This document shows positions 52,622 through 61,327 of a stretch of 63,038 nucleotides of DNA, in pieces. Position 1 is the stretch's first letter, and each line of letters starts with the position of its first letter. Below the pieces are notes generated by a model. That model was not told the DNA's origin, ran no database searches, and saw nothing but the letters and a program-made list of their open reading frames with translations. The DNA comes from Alicyclobacillus hesperidum (lineage in GTDB: Bacteria > Bacillota > Bacilli > Alicyclobacillales > Alicyclobacillaceae): NCBI RefSeq assembly GCF_900107035.1, contig NZ_FNOJ01000016.1, forward strand, positions 1-63,038, written 5' to 3'. The translations under genes were made by a program, and so were the position numbers.

Positions 52622-53932
52622 ATGACACGACCAATCGTCACCGTGATCGAAGTGGGCAAGGCTGTCATAGACGCCGATACGGTGTATACCGAACCGGTAC
52701 ACTTTGTTGTCGAAGATGGCATCATACGCGAAATCGGGGTCGGTCCATATGTGCCAAAGACAGGCGAGCGCGTAGATCGCTATGTACGCAAAGGTGATCG
52801 CGTGGCGATTCCGGGGCTGGTCAATACGCACGGTCACGCGGCGATGACCCTGTTGCGCGGGGCTGGCGACGACATGCCGCTGATGTCCTGGTTACACGAT
52901 CGGATTTTCCCGATCGAGGCGCGCTTAACGGAGGAGTGCATCTACTGGGGAACGTTGCTTGCGAGTTGGGAAATGCTGACCTCGGGTACGACGACTTACA
53001 CGGACATGTATATGATGATGGATCGAGCGGCGCAGGCTGTGGCCGAATCTGGCATGCGCGGCGTACTGTCAGTTGGTGTCGTTGGCCTCGATGAAGCGGA
53101 TCGCGAAAACGGCATTCGGCGTAGTCGCGATTTCGTCGCGAATTGGCATGGGGCTTGTGATGGTCGCATTCAGGTTACGCTAGGCCCGCACGCGCCATAC
53201 ACCTGTCCGGAAGACTATTTGCACGAGATTGCCGAGCTTGCGTCGGAACTAGGTGTGGGACTGCAGATCCACCTGTCCGAGACGCGGGTTGAAGTCGACG
53301 ATTGCTTAGGAAAAACAGGCTTAACCCCGATTGCGCTCGCCGAGCGTGCAGGATTGTTTCGGGTACCTACGCTCGCCGCGCATTGCGTTCACGTGACTGA
53401 CGACGATATTGAGATTATGCGAGCAAACGCCGTACACGTCGCACATAATCCGCAGAGCAACTTAAAGCTTGGTTCTGGCGTGGCACCATTGCCAAGAATG
53501 CTCGAGCGAGGTTTGATTGTGGGACTTGGTACGGATGGGGCAGCGAGCAACAATAACCTGGATATGTTTGAAGAAATGCGCCTTGCCGCGACACTTCACA
53601 AGGGCATCCACGAAGATGCACAGTGCGTTAACGCGGCGACGGCCTTCCGGATGGCTTCGGAAATGGGAGCAGCCGCTTGTTTTCAAGCCCAAGGCGCCGG
53701 CGCCTTGCGGGTCGGCTCGCCATGCGATATGGTGCTGCTCGACGGTAAATCTCCGCGCATGCTACCGCAACACAACTTGCTGTCTGACGTCGTGTATGCG
53801 GTGGGAGCCGAGGATGTGCGCGACGTCTTTGTAGCAGGTGAAATGGTTGTGCAAAACGGCGAGCCGCTCGCCATCGATACAGAGCGCGTGGCTTACGAAG
53901 TAAAACGACTGCGCGATCGACTGCAACCATAA
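52622..53932 (+). CDS. mtaD: MTA/SAH deaminase (amidohydrolase)
   Basis: ATG 52622 with GGGAG upstream. 436 residues of the metal-dependent amidohydrolase fold: PGLVNTHGHAAMTLLRG (HxH), QIHLSETRVEVDD, AAHCVHVTDDD, GLGTDGAASNNNLD (Asp ligand). Deaminates MTA and/or S-adenosylhomocysteine. Grouped with mtnP/mtnA, so two routes for MTA exist in one cluster. Confidence 0.85.
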   Translation: MTRPIVTVIEVGKAVIDADTVYTEPVHFVVEDGIIREIGVGPYVPKTGERVDRYVRKGDRVAIPGLVNTHGHAAMTLLRGAGDDMPLMSWLHDRIFPIEARLTEECIYWGTLLASWEMLTSGTTTYTDMYMMMDRAAQAVAESGMRGVLSVGVVGLDEADRENGIRRSRDFVANWHGACDGRIQVTLGPHAPYTCPEDYLHEIAELASELGVGLQIHLSETRVEVDDCLGKTGLTPIALAERAGLFRVPTLAAHCVHVTDDDIEIMRANAVHVAHNPQSNLKLGSGVAPLPRMLERGLIVGLGTDGAASNNNLDMFEEMRLAATLHKGIHEDAQCVNAATAFRMASEMGAAACFQAQGAGALRVGSPCDMVLLDGKSPRMLPQHNLLSDVVYAVGAEDVRDVFVAGEMVVQNGEPLAIDTERVAYEVKRLRDRLQP

Positions 53933-53951
53933 AAGCCTGGCCGACAGAATA

Positions 53952-54131
53952 TCATGTGTCGGCCCGCGGCCATGGCTCATTCGGTTCGCCATTGCGCAGG
54001 CGAAGGTCATCACAACAGCGGGAGACGGCGTGTTCGACCAGAGCGTACGTCCAGAAGGATAGTTCCCATTCGGCGATTGCCTGCCTTGTCCGCGCTGGCT
54101 CGGCCTCGCGCGGGTAGTTGCCGGTTGTCAT
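53952..54131 (-). CDS. Hypothetical small protein (59 aa)
   Basis: ATG at 54131 with GGGAGGTG on the - strand. 59 residues, soluble, helical centre (ARTRQAIAEWELSFWTYALV) with a Cys pair (SRCCDD). Convergent with the deaminase gene. Not recognised. Confidence 0.45.
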   Translation of the reverse strand: MTTGNYPREAEPARTRQAIAEWELSFWTYALVEHAVSRCCDDLRLRNGEPNEPWPRADT

Positions 54132-54218
54132 AACACCACCTCCCGCTGAAGTACTTGTAGTATGGGCACGGCATCGGGCCGTATGTTGCATGATTCATGG
54201 CAGGAGAGGAGACATTGC

Positions 54219-54977
54219 ATGCGCATACTGATCAGTAATGACGATGGCGTAGAAGCGCAGGGGCTTGCGGCCTTGACCCAAGTCGCGGCGCAATTTGGCG
54301 AAGTGTTTGTAGTAGCGCCGGATCGACAGCGCAGCGCGTCGAGCCACGGGATCAGCCTGCACCGCAGGTTGCGCGTCGAAAAGGCGCAGGTCGCGGGTGC
54401 TAAGGCCGCTTACGCCGTGTCGGGGACGCCCGTCGACTGCTGCAAGTGGGCGCTCGCGACCATCCACCCGGAAACGCCGTTCGATTTGGTTCTTTCCGGG
54501 ATCAATGCCGGGGCCAATTTGGCGACGGACGTATTGTATTCGGGTACGGTCGCCATTGCAGGCGAGGCGGCCTTGCAAGGTGTCAAGGCCATTGCGCTCT
54601 CGCACGTCGGGCCGCCGTTCGATTTTGCAGCTGCAGCACAGGCCAGTGCCGAAGTTGTGCGCATGCTCATGCCTGTTGTCTTTCCTGCGGATACGTTCAT
54701 CAGTGTCAACATCCCATATGCCGGAGAGGGCAAGGTTTGGCGCCAAGAGGATGTCATTTGGACGAAGCTTGGCGTGCGGCGGTACCACGATGTCTTCACG
54801 CCGGAACTGGACGCCGACGGCGAGCAAGTTTATCGTTATGGTGGAGATATTATCGATGAAATTGGCAAAGGGTTGGTCGACCTTGGCGTCGTGCGATCCG
54901 GTCGTATTAGCCTGACCCCGCTCCGCTATCGATTTACGGACGAGTCGTTTTTGGCGGAATGGACGAATGAAATTTGA
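54219..54977 (+). CDS. surE: 5'/3'-nucleotidase SurE
   Basis: ATG 54219 with GAGAGGAGA upstream. 252 residues: MRILISNDDGVEAQGL with the metal-binding Asp pair, APDRQRSASSHG, YAVSGTPVDCCKWAL and LVLSGINAGANLATDVLYSGTV. A stress-linked nucleotidase. Confidence 0.9.
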   Translation: MRILISNDDGVEAQGLAALTQVAAQFGEVFVVAPDRQRSASSHGISLHRRLRVEKAQVAGAKAAYAVSGTPVDCCKWALATIHPETPFDLVLSGINAGANLATDVLYSGTVAIAGEAALQGVKAIALSHVGPPFDFAAAAQASAEVVRMLMPVVFPADTFISVNIPYAGEGKVWRQEDVIWTKLGVRRYHDVFTPELDADGEQVYRYGGDIIDEIGKGLVDLGVVRSGRISLTPLRYRFTDESFLAEWTNEI

Positions 54978-54986
54978 TCAACACGG

Positions 54987-55178
54987 ATGGTGGAACGTTT
55001 GGAGTCAAAACTGCATGTTTACGCGACCCATGTATGTGACAAGTCGGAGGATCTCTACCTGCTGATTGATTTTTTGAATCGAAATTTAAAGGACAAAGAC
55101 GTCATTTTTGGACTGTCGAAATCGGAAGGATCGCCAGATAAAATGCAGATTACGCTGTATCGGACTGACCTCGAATGA
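54987..55178 (+). CDS. YpmA-family protein (DUF4264)
   Basis: ATG 54987, or more likely the TTG at 54999 (giving LESKLHVYATHV, the usual YpmA start). About 63 residues; DLYLLIDFLNRNLKDKDVIFGLSK matches YpmA. In B. subtilis ypmA also stands next to ypmB. Function unknown. Confidence 0.7.
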   Translation: MVERLESKLHVYATHVCDKSEDLYLLIDFLNRNLKDKDVIFGLSKSEGSPDKMQITLYRTDLE

Positions 55179-55684
55179 AGAACTGGAAGGTTTGGGCGGT
55201 TACCGTACCTGCCATTCTGATCATGATGTGCGCTGCGGTAGTCGCCTGGCTATGGCGCAACTTGTCTACAAATTGGGCTGCGGAACAGACGGCGGCGCAG
55301 TTCGTGTTGAACCATACGCCCATTGATCACTTGCAAGCGTACCACGTGTTCACTGCGTCAGGACTGGAGGACGTATTTCAGGGAACAGACGCCTTTCATC
55401 GGGAATGGTATGCGTTTTATCTGCCCACGGTGCACGAGTCGTATGCAGTTCCTGCCGCGAATATCCTTTCACCAAGCGAAGTAGCATCCACGGCCAAGTC
55501 GTTGGGTCTAAAACTCCAAGCGACGTCGCTTGGCTATGTAACGGCTGAGGCAGCTGACACGTTGCCTGCGAGCCAACATCTTGTCTATGAGATCAAAGGG
55601 ACGACTGGCTCAAAGTTGACGTTTCTGTATCTCGATGCCGTGACTGGCCGCGTATTATGGAAATATCAACTGCAATCGCAATGA
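55175..55684 (+). CDS. YpmB-like membrane-anchored protein
   Basis: ATG 55175 overlaps the ypmA stop. 169 residues: one N-terminal span (VWAVTVPAILIMMCAAVVAW) and two PepSY-like segments (ILSPSEVASTAKSLGLK, LVYEIKGTTGSKLTFLYLDAVTGRVLWKY) outside. Matches YpmB, whose role is unknown. Confidence 0.7.
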   Translation: MKNWKVWAVTVPAILIMMCAAVVAWLWRNLSTNWAAEQTAAQFVLNHTPIDHLQAYHVFTASGLEDVFQGTDAFHREWYAFYLPTVHESYAVPAANILSPSEVASTAKSLGLKLQATSLGYVTAEAADTLPASQHLVYEIKGTTGSKLTFLYLDAVTGRVLWKYQLQSQ

Positions 55685-55733
55685 CATATGGAAGTGCGGG
55701 AAGAATGTACGCCTGAACACACGTTCGCGTGCA

Positions 55734-55742
55734 TGGTATACT
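55734..55742 (+). promoter_or_regulatory. Extended -10 promoter ahead of the FtsH-like pair
   Basis: TGGTATACT at 55734-55742, with TGAACA (55714-55719) at 17-base spacing as a possible -35. Identical extended -10 to that before aroC. Confidence 0.5.
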
Positions 55743-55780
55743 GATTTCGGCCACAAACCATGTAGAAAGGGGCGAGGCAC

Positions 55781-56320
55781 TTGTCCCGTGTTCGACTGTT
55801 GCCGATTTTTGTCGTCGCCGTCGTCGTCCTTGCGATATTATTCGGCGGATGGCAGGCATACCAACACTATAATCTGTTGAATCCTCTCAAGCGCAGCCTG
55901 CAGTCTGTCGCCGGCGTTCAGACGGTAGACATTTCAACCGGAAGCCCCGATATCGTGCAAGTTCAACTCGGCCCATTTCAAAAGCTCAAGAATGGCGATT
56001 TACAGGAGACCTATCACGACATTTCAAACGAGATCGAAAATCGGCTCGGAAGCAATGTGACGGTTCGCCTTACGGACGGACGTGAGGGCTCACTGACACA
56101 GATATTCGAAAGCTCGTTCGAATTTTACATCCAAGAGGGCATTGCGAAAGAAAATTACACGCAAATGGTTTCTCAGGTCAATCAACTCGCTGCCAAAGAC
56201 GGCATTGAGGCACGTATTACGATGGATAACCAATATATTTACGTACAATTGGCCAAAGGAAACCATTATCTATATCGCGTTATCCCATATACCATACATC
56301 AAGGGGGTGCTTCATCGTGA
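55781..56320 (+). CDS. Membrane-anchored protein co-encoded with an FtsH paralogue
   Basis: TTG 55781 with AAAGGGGCGAGG upstream. 179 residues: an N-terminal span (LLPIFVVAVVVLAILFGGW) and a soluble extracytoplasmic domain of about 145 residues. Its stop overlaps the next start. Not recognised; tight coupling suggests a partner or substrate adaptor of the FtsH-like protease, which itself lacks an outer domain. Confidence 0.55.
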   Translation: MSRVRLLPIFVVAVVVLAILFGGWQAYQHYNLLNPLKRSLQSVAGVQTVDISTGSPDIVQVQLGPFQKLKNGDLQETYHDISNEIENRLGSNVTVRLTDGREGSLTQIFESSFEFYIQEGIAKENYTQMVSQVNQLAAKDGIEARITMDNQYIYVQLAKGNHYLYRVIPYTIHQGGASS

Positions 56321-57855
56321 TGATTAAGGAGTGGTTGATTGGCGCTGGGATCGCCGTTCTCGCGTTTCTCGGCATGTTGCACGTCGTGCAAATTTTGCCC
56401 ATTCTCTTTCTCATTGGATTAGGCGTTCTCTTGTGGGTCGTGATGGATCGTCGTAATGCCGCAGCACCCACCGCTCGTGAGACAACCGCTCGACCCAACA
56501 TTTCATTCGACGAGATTGGTGGGCAGGAGTCGGCGAAGCATGAGTTGAGAGAGGCACTCGACTTTTTGCGATATCGGGATCGCATCCAATCGCTGGGCAT
56601 TCGCCCTATTAAGGGTATTCTGTTAACGGGCCCTCCGGGAACAGGTAAAACGTTGATGGCAAAGGCAGCAGCGACGTATACCGATTCTGTCTTTTTATCT
56701 GCTTCAGGTTCCGAGTTTGTCGAGATGTACGTCGGCGTCGGTGCTCAGCGCGTGCGCGACCTGTTCCGGCGTGCACGGGCGTTGGCAAAACGGGAAAACA
56801 AGGACAGTGCCATTATTTTTGTCGACGAGATCGATGTCGTCGGCGGAAAACGAGGCCAGCACAGCCATCAGGAATACGATCAGACCCTTAACCAGTTGCT
56901 GACGGAGATGGACGGTATGAGTACGACCCAAAGTCCGTTCGTATTGGTGATGGCTGCGACGAACCGACCCGATATCCTGGACTCGGCTTTGTTGCGCCCC
57001 GGCCGCTTTGATCGCCAAATCAAAGTGGATCTCCCCGACAAAGAAGGACGTTTGCATATTTTGCGCATTTTGACGAGGAATAAACCACTCGCCAAGGATG
57101 TCGACTTAGAGCATATTGCGCGCGAAACGTACGGTTTTTCAGGAGCACAACTTGAGGCCTTGGTCAATGAGGCGGCCATTATTGCCTTGCGGCGAAACGA
57201 GCAACAGGTGACACAGGAGATGTTCCGCGACGCCGTCGACAAGGTGTTGATGGGTGAGAAGACGGGGCGTCGTCCGACCGACGAGGAGTTGCGGCGGGTT
57301 GCTGTGCACGAACTCGGTCACGCCATCGTCAGTGAGTTGATGCGGCCAGGAACGGTTTCTCACATCACGATCGCGCCGCGTGGCAATGCTTTGGGCTTTG
57401 TCCGGCAAATCCCGGAAGACGACCAGTATCTCTATACCAAAGAACAGTTGGCTCAGCAGATTAACGTGGCGCTGGCTGGCTGTTTGGCGGAAGAACTCCA
57501 TTATGGCAATCGCAGCACCGGTGCTCAAAACGACTTCGTGCAGGCGTCTTCACTCGCACGCACGATGGTACGTTGTGGTTTGTCGCGGTTGGGTATTGTC
57601 GACGAGGAGCACCTGCCAGAGCAAATCCTGGAGAAAGAAGTGCGGCATATTCTGGCCGAACAAGAACGTATTACGCGCGACATTTTGCAACCGTACCGCA
57701 GCGACATTGAGCGCTTCGCAGAGCACGTCGTACGCGAGGAGAGCGTCGACGGCTCCGAATTCCGCCGATGGATGCAAAGCATGCAACCACAGGTGTTAAC
57801 GTCGGCAGCAGTCGCGAATGTCACGCAGGCAATCGAAGCCTCGCCGACGATGTAA
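56317..57855 (+). CDS. FtsH-type AAA+ zinc protease, short paralogue
   Basis: GTG 56317 (ATG 56320 also possible) overlaps the preceding stop. 512 residues: two closely spaced N-terminal spans (6-42) without the usual extracytoplasmic domain, then AAA module (TGPPGTGKT, IIFVDEID, NRPDILDSALLRPGRFDRQI) and the protease domain with HELGH and the third ligand region STGAQNDFVQAS. All active-site residues are present. A second FtsH-like protein rather than the cell's main FtsH, to judge from length and context. May work with the membrane protein encoded just upstream. Confidence 0.85.
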   Translation: MMIKEWLIGAGIAVLAFLGMLHVVQILPILFLIGLGVLLWVVMDRRNAAAPTARETTARPNISFDEIGGQESAKHELREALDFLRYRDRIQSLGIRPIKGILLTGPPGTGKTLMAKAAATYTDSVFLSASGSEFVEMYVGVGAQRVRDLFRRARALAKRENKDSAIIFVDEIDVVGGKRGQHSHQEYDQTLNQLLTEMDGMSTTQSPFVLVMAATNRPDILDSALLRPGRFDRQIKVDLPDKEGRLHILRILTRNKPLAKDVDLEHIARETYGFSGAQLEALVNEAAIIALRRNEQQVTQEMFRDAVDKVLMGEKTGRRPTDEELRRVAVHELGHAIVSELMRPGTVSHITIAPRGNALGFVRQIPEDDQYLYTKEQLAQQINVALAGCLAEELHYGNRSTGAQNDFVQASSLARTMVRCGLSRLGIVDEEHLPEQILEKEVRHILAEQERITRDILQPYRSDIERFAEHVVREESVDGSEFRRWMQSMQPQVLTSAAVANVTQAIEASPTM

Positions 57856-57886
57856 ACTGCGCGTTCTTCCGTCAACAGCGAGGCGC

Positions 57887-57927
57887 ACCCGACGGTTCCT
57901 TTGGTGGACTGTCGGGTCTATTTTTTT
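57887..57927 (+). terminator. Terminator after the FtsH-like gene
   Basis: ACCCGAC (57887-57893) pairs with GTCGGGT (57911-57917), then CTATTTTTTT. It immediately precedes the asnS promoter. Confidence 0.75.
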
Positions 57928-57935
57928 GTTATAAT
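57927..57935 (+). promoter_or_regulatory. Extended -10 promoter for asnS
   Basis: TGTTATAAT (57927-57935) directly follows the terminator U-run; no clear -35. It is 45 bases from the asnS start. Confidence 0.5.
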
Positions 57936-57979
57936 CGGTACGAGTATCGGGCATATCCCAAGCCCATGGAGGGACGTGT

Positions 57980-59275
57980 GTGGCCCCAGTTGTGAACATT
58001 GGCCAATTACATCAACATGTCGGATCGTCAGTCACGATTGAAGGATGGCTGTACAACAAGCGATCCAGTGGCAAAATTCACTTTTTACAGGTTCGCGATG
58101 GGACAGGCTTGGTGCAGTGTGTCGTCGTCAAGTCGGCGGTTACTCCAGAAATCTTTGAGCGTAGTGGCTTACTGACACAGGAATCCTCCTGTCGCGTATC
58201 CGGTTTGGTGCGCCAAGACGACCGTGCGCCCGGAGGTTATGAGTTGGACGTTGAAGGCATCGAGATCGTCCAGATTGCGCAAGAATATCCGATTACACAC
58301 AAGGAGCATGGCGTTGATTTTCTCATGGATCACCGCCACCTTTGGTTGCGCGTTCCTCGTCAACGCGCCATTATGCGCGTTCGGGCCGAAGTGCAACGTG
58401 CCATTTTCGACTTTCTCGACAACCGTGGTTTTACACGTGTCGATCCGCCCATCCTGACACCTTCATCCTGCGAAGATACGACTGAACTGTTTCAGACCAA
58501 GTACTTTGACGAAGAGGCGTATCTGACACAGAGTGGCCAGATGTACATGGAGGCGGCCGCGATGTCGCTTGGGCGCGTCTACTCATTTGGCCCTTGTTTC
58601 CGTGCCGAGAAGTCCAAGACGCGGCGCCATTTAATCGAGTTCTGGATGGTCGAACCGGAGATGGCATACGTCGATCACGACGAGAACTTGCGGATTCAAG
58701 AACAATTGGTGTCGCACGTCGTCGAGCACGTACTGCATCACTGTGAAGCAGAATTGCATACGCTCGGCCGCGATGTCGAAAAATTGGCCAAGGTACCTGG
58801 GTCATTTCCAAGAATGAGTTATGATGACGCCATTGCGTGGTTGCGCAAGAACGGTTTCGACATCGAGTGGGGCGACGATTTTGGAGCCCCGCACGAGACG
58901 GCACTGGCAGGGCAGTATGATCAACCGCTGTTCATCGAGCGCTACCCAACGAAGATTAAGGCATTTTACATGCAGCCAGATCCTCTGCGCCCCGAGGTTG
59001 TTCTGTGCGCGGATATGCTCGCTCCAGAAGGCTATGGAGAAATCGTGGGCGGTAGCCAGCGAATCGCCGATTACGAGCTTCTCAACACTCGGTTTGACGA
59101 ACATCACTTGCCAAGAGACACATATGCTTGGTACTTGGATTTGCGTCGATATGGTTCCGTTCCGCACTCTGGTTTCGGATTGGGATTGGAGCGGACAATC
59201 GCCTGGATTTGCGGCTTGGAACACATCCGCGAGGCGATCGCGTTCCCGCGGACGCTTTATCGGTTATATCCGTGA
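57980..59275 (+). CDS. asnS: Asparaginyl-tRNA synthetase
   Basis: GTG 57980 with GGAGGGA upstream. 431 residues: OB-fold anticodon-binding domain ([23 protein letters not shown]), class II motif 2 ([23 protein letters not shown]) and motif 3 ([13 protein letters not shown]). [15 protein letters not shown] supports Asn rather than Asp specificity. asnS-dnaD order as in Bacillus. Confidence 0.92.
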   Translation: MAPVVNIGQLHQHVGSSVTIEGWLYNKRSSGKIHFLQVRDGTGLVQCVVVKSAVTPEIFERSGLLTQESSCRVSGLVRQDDRAPGGYELDVEGIEIVQIAQEYPITHKEHGVDFLMDHRHLWLRVPRQRAIMRVRAEVQRAIFDFLDNRGFTRVDPPILTPSSCEDTTELFQTKYFDEEAYLTQSGQMYMEAAAMSLGRVYSFGPCFRAEKSKTRRHLIEFWMVEPEMAYVDHDENLRIQEQLVSHVVEHVLHHCEAELHTLGRDVEKLAKVPGSFPRMSYDDAIAWLRKNGFDIEWGDDFGAPHETALAGQYDQPLFIERYPTKIKAFYMQPDPLRPEVVLCADMLAPEGYGEIVGGSQRIADYELLNTRFDEHHLPRDTYAWYLDLRRYGSVPHSGFGLGLERTIAWICGLEHIREAIAFPRTLYRLYP

Positions 59276-59298
59276 CGAATGACAGGGGGAGTGCGCAG

Positions 59299-60066
59299 TT
59301 GCAAACATCGGGTCGGCATATTGCGAACGGCGACTTCCTAAGCACCCCCTTCGTGGCAGTACCATACGATCTGCTCACGACACATGCGCACATTGGCTTG
59401 CATGCGCACGAATTGGTCGTGCTTTTGCAAATCCTGGCCAATGGTCAAGTTCGCGGTACCACCGAACTCTCGCCGCAGGATTTGGGAGACCTCTGTGGTA
59501 TGTCGAGCAAAGAAGTGATGGGCTGTGTCGAGCGGTTGGTGCTAGAGGGATACCTTGCGATTGGCGAGAAGTTCGATGAACACGGAGCGCATGTCACCTA
59601 TTTTGACTTGCAGCCGTTATGGGACAGAATTCGCGGTAAATCCTCTAAGAAGGAGGTTCGCCAATTCCGCAAAGACCCTCTTACATTGTTTGAAGAGGAG
59701 TTCGGCAGGCCGCTTTCGGCAATGGAGTGCGATCAACTGCGTACTTGGCTTGGCGAAAACGGTTATCCAGAGTGGCTGGTCATTGAGGCCTTGAAGGAAT
59801 CCGTACTCGCCAATAAGTATAGTTTTCGTTATATCGATCGCATCCTGTTTGACTGGCAGCGACACAATATACAGTCGCGTCAGGATTTAGACAACTATCG
59901 ACAACAGTATCGGGATAAGGCCGTGCGAAGTGAAGCCGATTCCGGGCGCAAGTCGGTTGGATCGAGGAGTAAAGCCGCAGCGCCTACGAAACCAAAGTCA
60001 GCGGATCGCGAACAAGTGCGAGACGAGAGGTATGCGAACTTCTATCAGTTGTTTCCGGATGGCTGA
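59299..60066 (+). CDS. dnaD: Chromosomal primosome protein DnaD
   Basis: TTG 59299 with GGGGGAG at 59286-59292 is preferred; GTG 59272 overlaps the asnS stop and is an alternative. About 255 residues: N-terminal winged helix (FVAVPYDLLTTH...LCGMSSKEVMGCVERLVLEGYL) and DnaB_2 C-terminal domain (LTLFEEEFGRPLSAMECDQL ... YSFRYIDRILFDWQRHNI). Ends RYANFYQLFPDG. Acts at replication initiation and restart with DnaB and DnaI. Confidence 0.9.
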   Translation: MQTSGRHIANGDFLSTPFVAVPYDLLTTHAHIGLHAHELVVLLQILANGQVRGTTELSPQDLGDLCGMSSKEVMGCVERLVLEGYLAIGEKFDEHGAHVTYFDLQPLWDRIRGKSSKKEVRQFRKDPLTLFEEEFGRPLSAMECDQLRTWLGENGYPEWLVIEALKESVLANKYSFRYIDRILFDWQRHNIQSRQDLDNYRQQYRDKAVRSEADSGRKSVGSRSKAAAPTKPKSADREQVRDERYANFYQLFPDG

Positions 60067-60075
60067 TGGTGTAAA

Positions 60076-60109
60076 AAAGGCTGGTACCGAGAACATGGTA
60101 CCAGCCTTT
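60076..60109. terminator. Bidirectional terminator between dnaD and ddl
   Basis: AAAGGCTGGTACC (60076-60088), loop GAGAACAT, GGTACCAGCCTTT (60097-60109), a perfect 13-bp stem. On the - strand it is followed by six U, on the + strand by three, so it suits ddl best but can serve both convergent genes. Confidence 0.85.
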
Positions 60110-60121
60110 GCGTGATTCGCG

Positions 60122-61279
60122 TTACCGCGTTTCATCGCGCTTTTCGTACGTGTGGATGGTCTGTTCGCGCTCGACATGTCGTTCGAGCGCGAGCTGAATC
60201 AGATGATCGAGCAGTTTACTGTACGACATGCCAGTTGCTTCCCAAAGTTTGGGGTACATACTGTAGCGGGTAAAGCCTGGCATCGTGTTGATTTCGTTGA
60301 CCAGCACACGGCCGCTTGCACGTTCGATGAAAAAGTCGACTCGAGCCAAGCCTGAACAATCAATGGCCTGGAACGCTTCTACGGCATAGCGTTCAACCTG
60401 TTCTCGTTGTTCATCCGTCAAGTCTGCAGGGATAATGAGCTTGGAATTGCCGCCCACATACTTGGCTTCATAGTCATAAAATTCGTTAGAAGGGATAATC
60501 TCACCGGCGACCGAGACCATTGGCACATCGTTGCCGAGCACCGCGACCTCGACTTCGCGCACATCCAATCCTTGTTCGACAATGATCTTGCGGTCGTACT
60601 GGGCCGCCAACGCAATCGCCTTCGCCAATTCCTCGCGCGTCTTCGCTTTCGAAATGCCGACGCTGGAGCCGAGATTTGCTGGTTTCACAAAACAAGGGTA
60701 AGCGAGATTTCCTTCCACCATGTCGAGCAATTCTTCTGGGTTTGTGCGCCACTGATTACGGGTGCAGGCAACATATTGAACTTGGGGAATCCCAACGGCT
60801 GCGAACATTTGTTTCATCGCAATTTTGTCCAGGCCGACGGCGGAAGCTAAAATGCCTGCGCCGACGTAAGGAACGCCAACCAACTCCAGAAGTCCTTGAA
60901 TGGAGCCATCCTCACCGTATGTGCCGTGTAAAACGGGGATAGCGACATCAATTTCGTTGACAAGCGCCGGCGGTAACAGATCTACAGAGCGAGTCGCGGA
61001 GGCCGGAGTCAAACCGCCGATGGTTGAGTTGATATAGTTTTTGGGCAGTTGTGTCGTTGTCCCCTTGCTCTCAACAGCAGCCACTTGGGCGGTTTCCAGG
61101 GCTTTCATAGCGCCTTTCCCAACCTGCCAGCGCCCGTCTCTCGTGATACCGATGGGAATAATGGTATACTGAAGAGGATCTAGGGCATCCATTACAGACT
61201 TCGCGGACTGCAGGGAAACCTCATGCTCTCCCGATTTTCCACCAAAAATCACGCCAACTTTCATGCGTTTGCCTGACAC
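60122..61279 (-). CDS. ddl: D-alanine--D-alanine ligase
   Basis: GTG at 61279 is favoured (AAAGGAG nine bases upstream on the - strand); TTG 61288 and ATG 61264 are alternatives. 385 residues, ATP-grasp: VIFGGKSGEHEVSLQSA, VLHGTYGEDGSIQG, CFVKPANLGSSVGISKA, and VLVNEINTMPGFTRYSMYP. Makes the D-Ala-D-Ala peptide used by MurF, encoded divergently next door. Confidence 0.92.
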   Translation of the reverse strand: MSGKRMKVGVIFGGKSGEHEVSLQSAKSVMDALDPLQYTIIPIGITRDGRWQVGKGAMKALETAQVAAVESKGTTTQLPKNYINSTIGGLTPASATRSVDLLPPALVNEIDVAIPVLHGTYGEDGSIQGLLELVGVPYVGAGILASAVGLDKIAMKQMFAAVGIPQVQYVACTRNQWRTNPEELLDMVEGNLAYPCFVKPANLGSSVGISKAKTREELAKAIALAAQYDRKIIVEQGLDVREVEVAVLGNDVPMVSVAGEIIPSNEFYDYEAKYVGGNSKLIIPADLTDEQREQVERYAVEAFQAIDCSGLARVDFFIERASGRVLVNEINTMPGFTRYSMYPKLWEATGMSYSKLLDHLIQLALERHVEREQTIHTYEKRDETR

Positions 61280-61327
61280 GAGCCGCAACTCCTTTGGTTT
61301 AAATGAACTTGCGAAAGGAATGGACGT

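Noticed and set aside
61155-61180. TGGTATACT-like promoter on the + strand inside ddl
   Set aside because: It lies antisense inside ddl, more than 100 bases from murF, with no -35; chance match likely.
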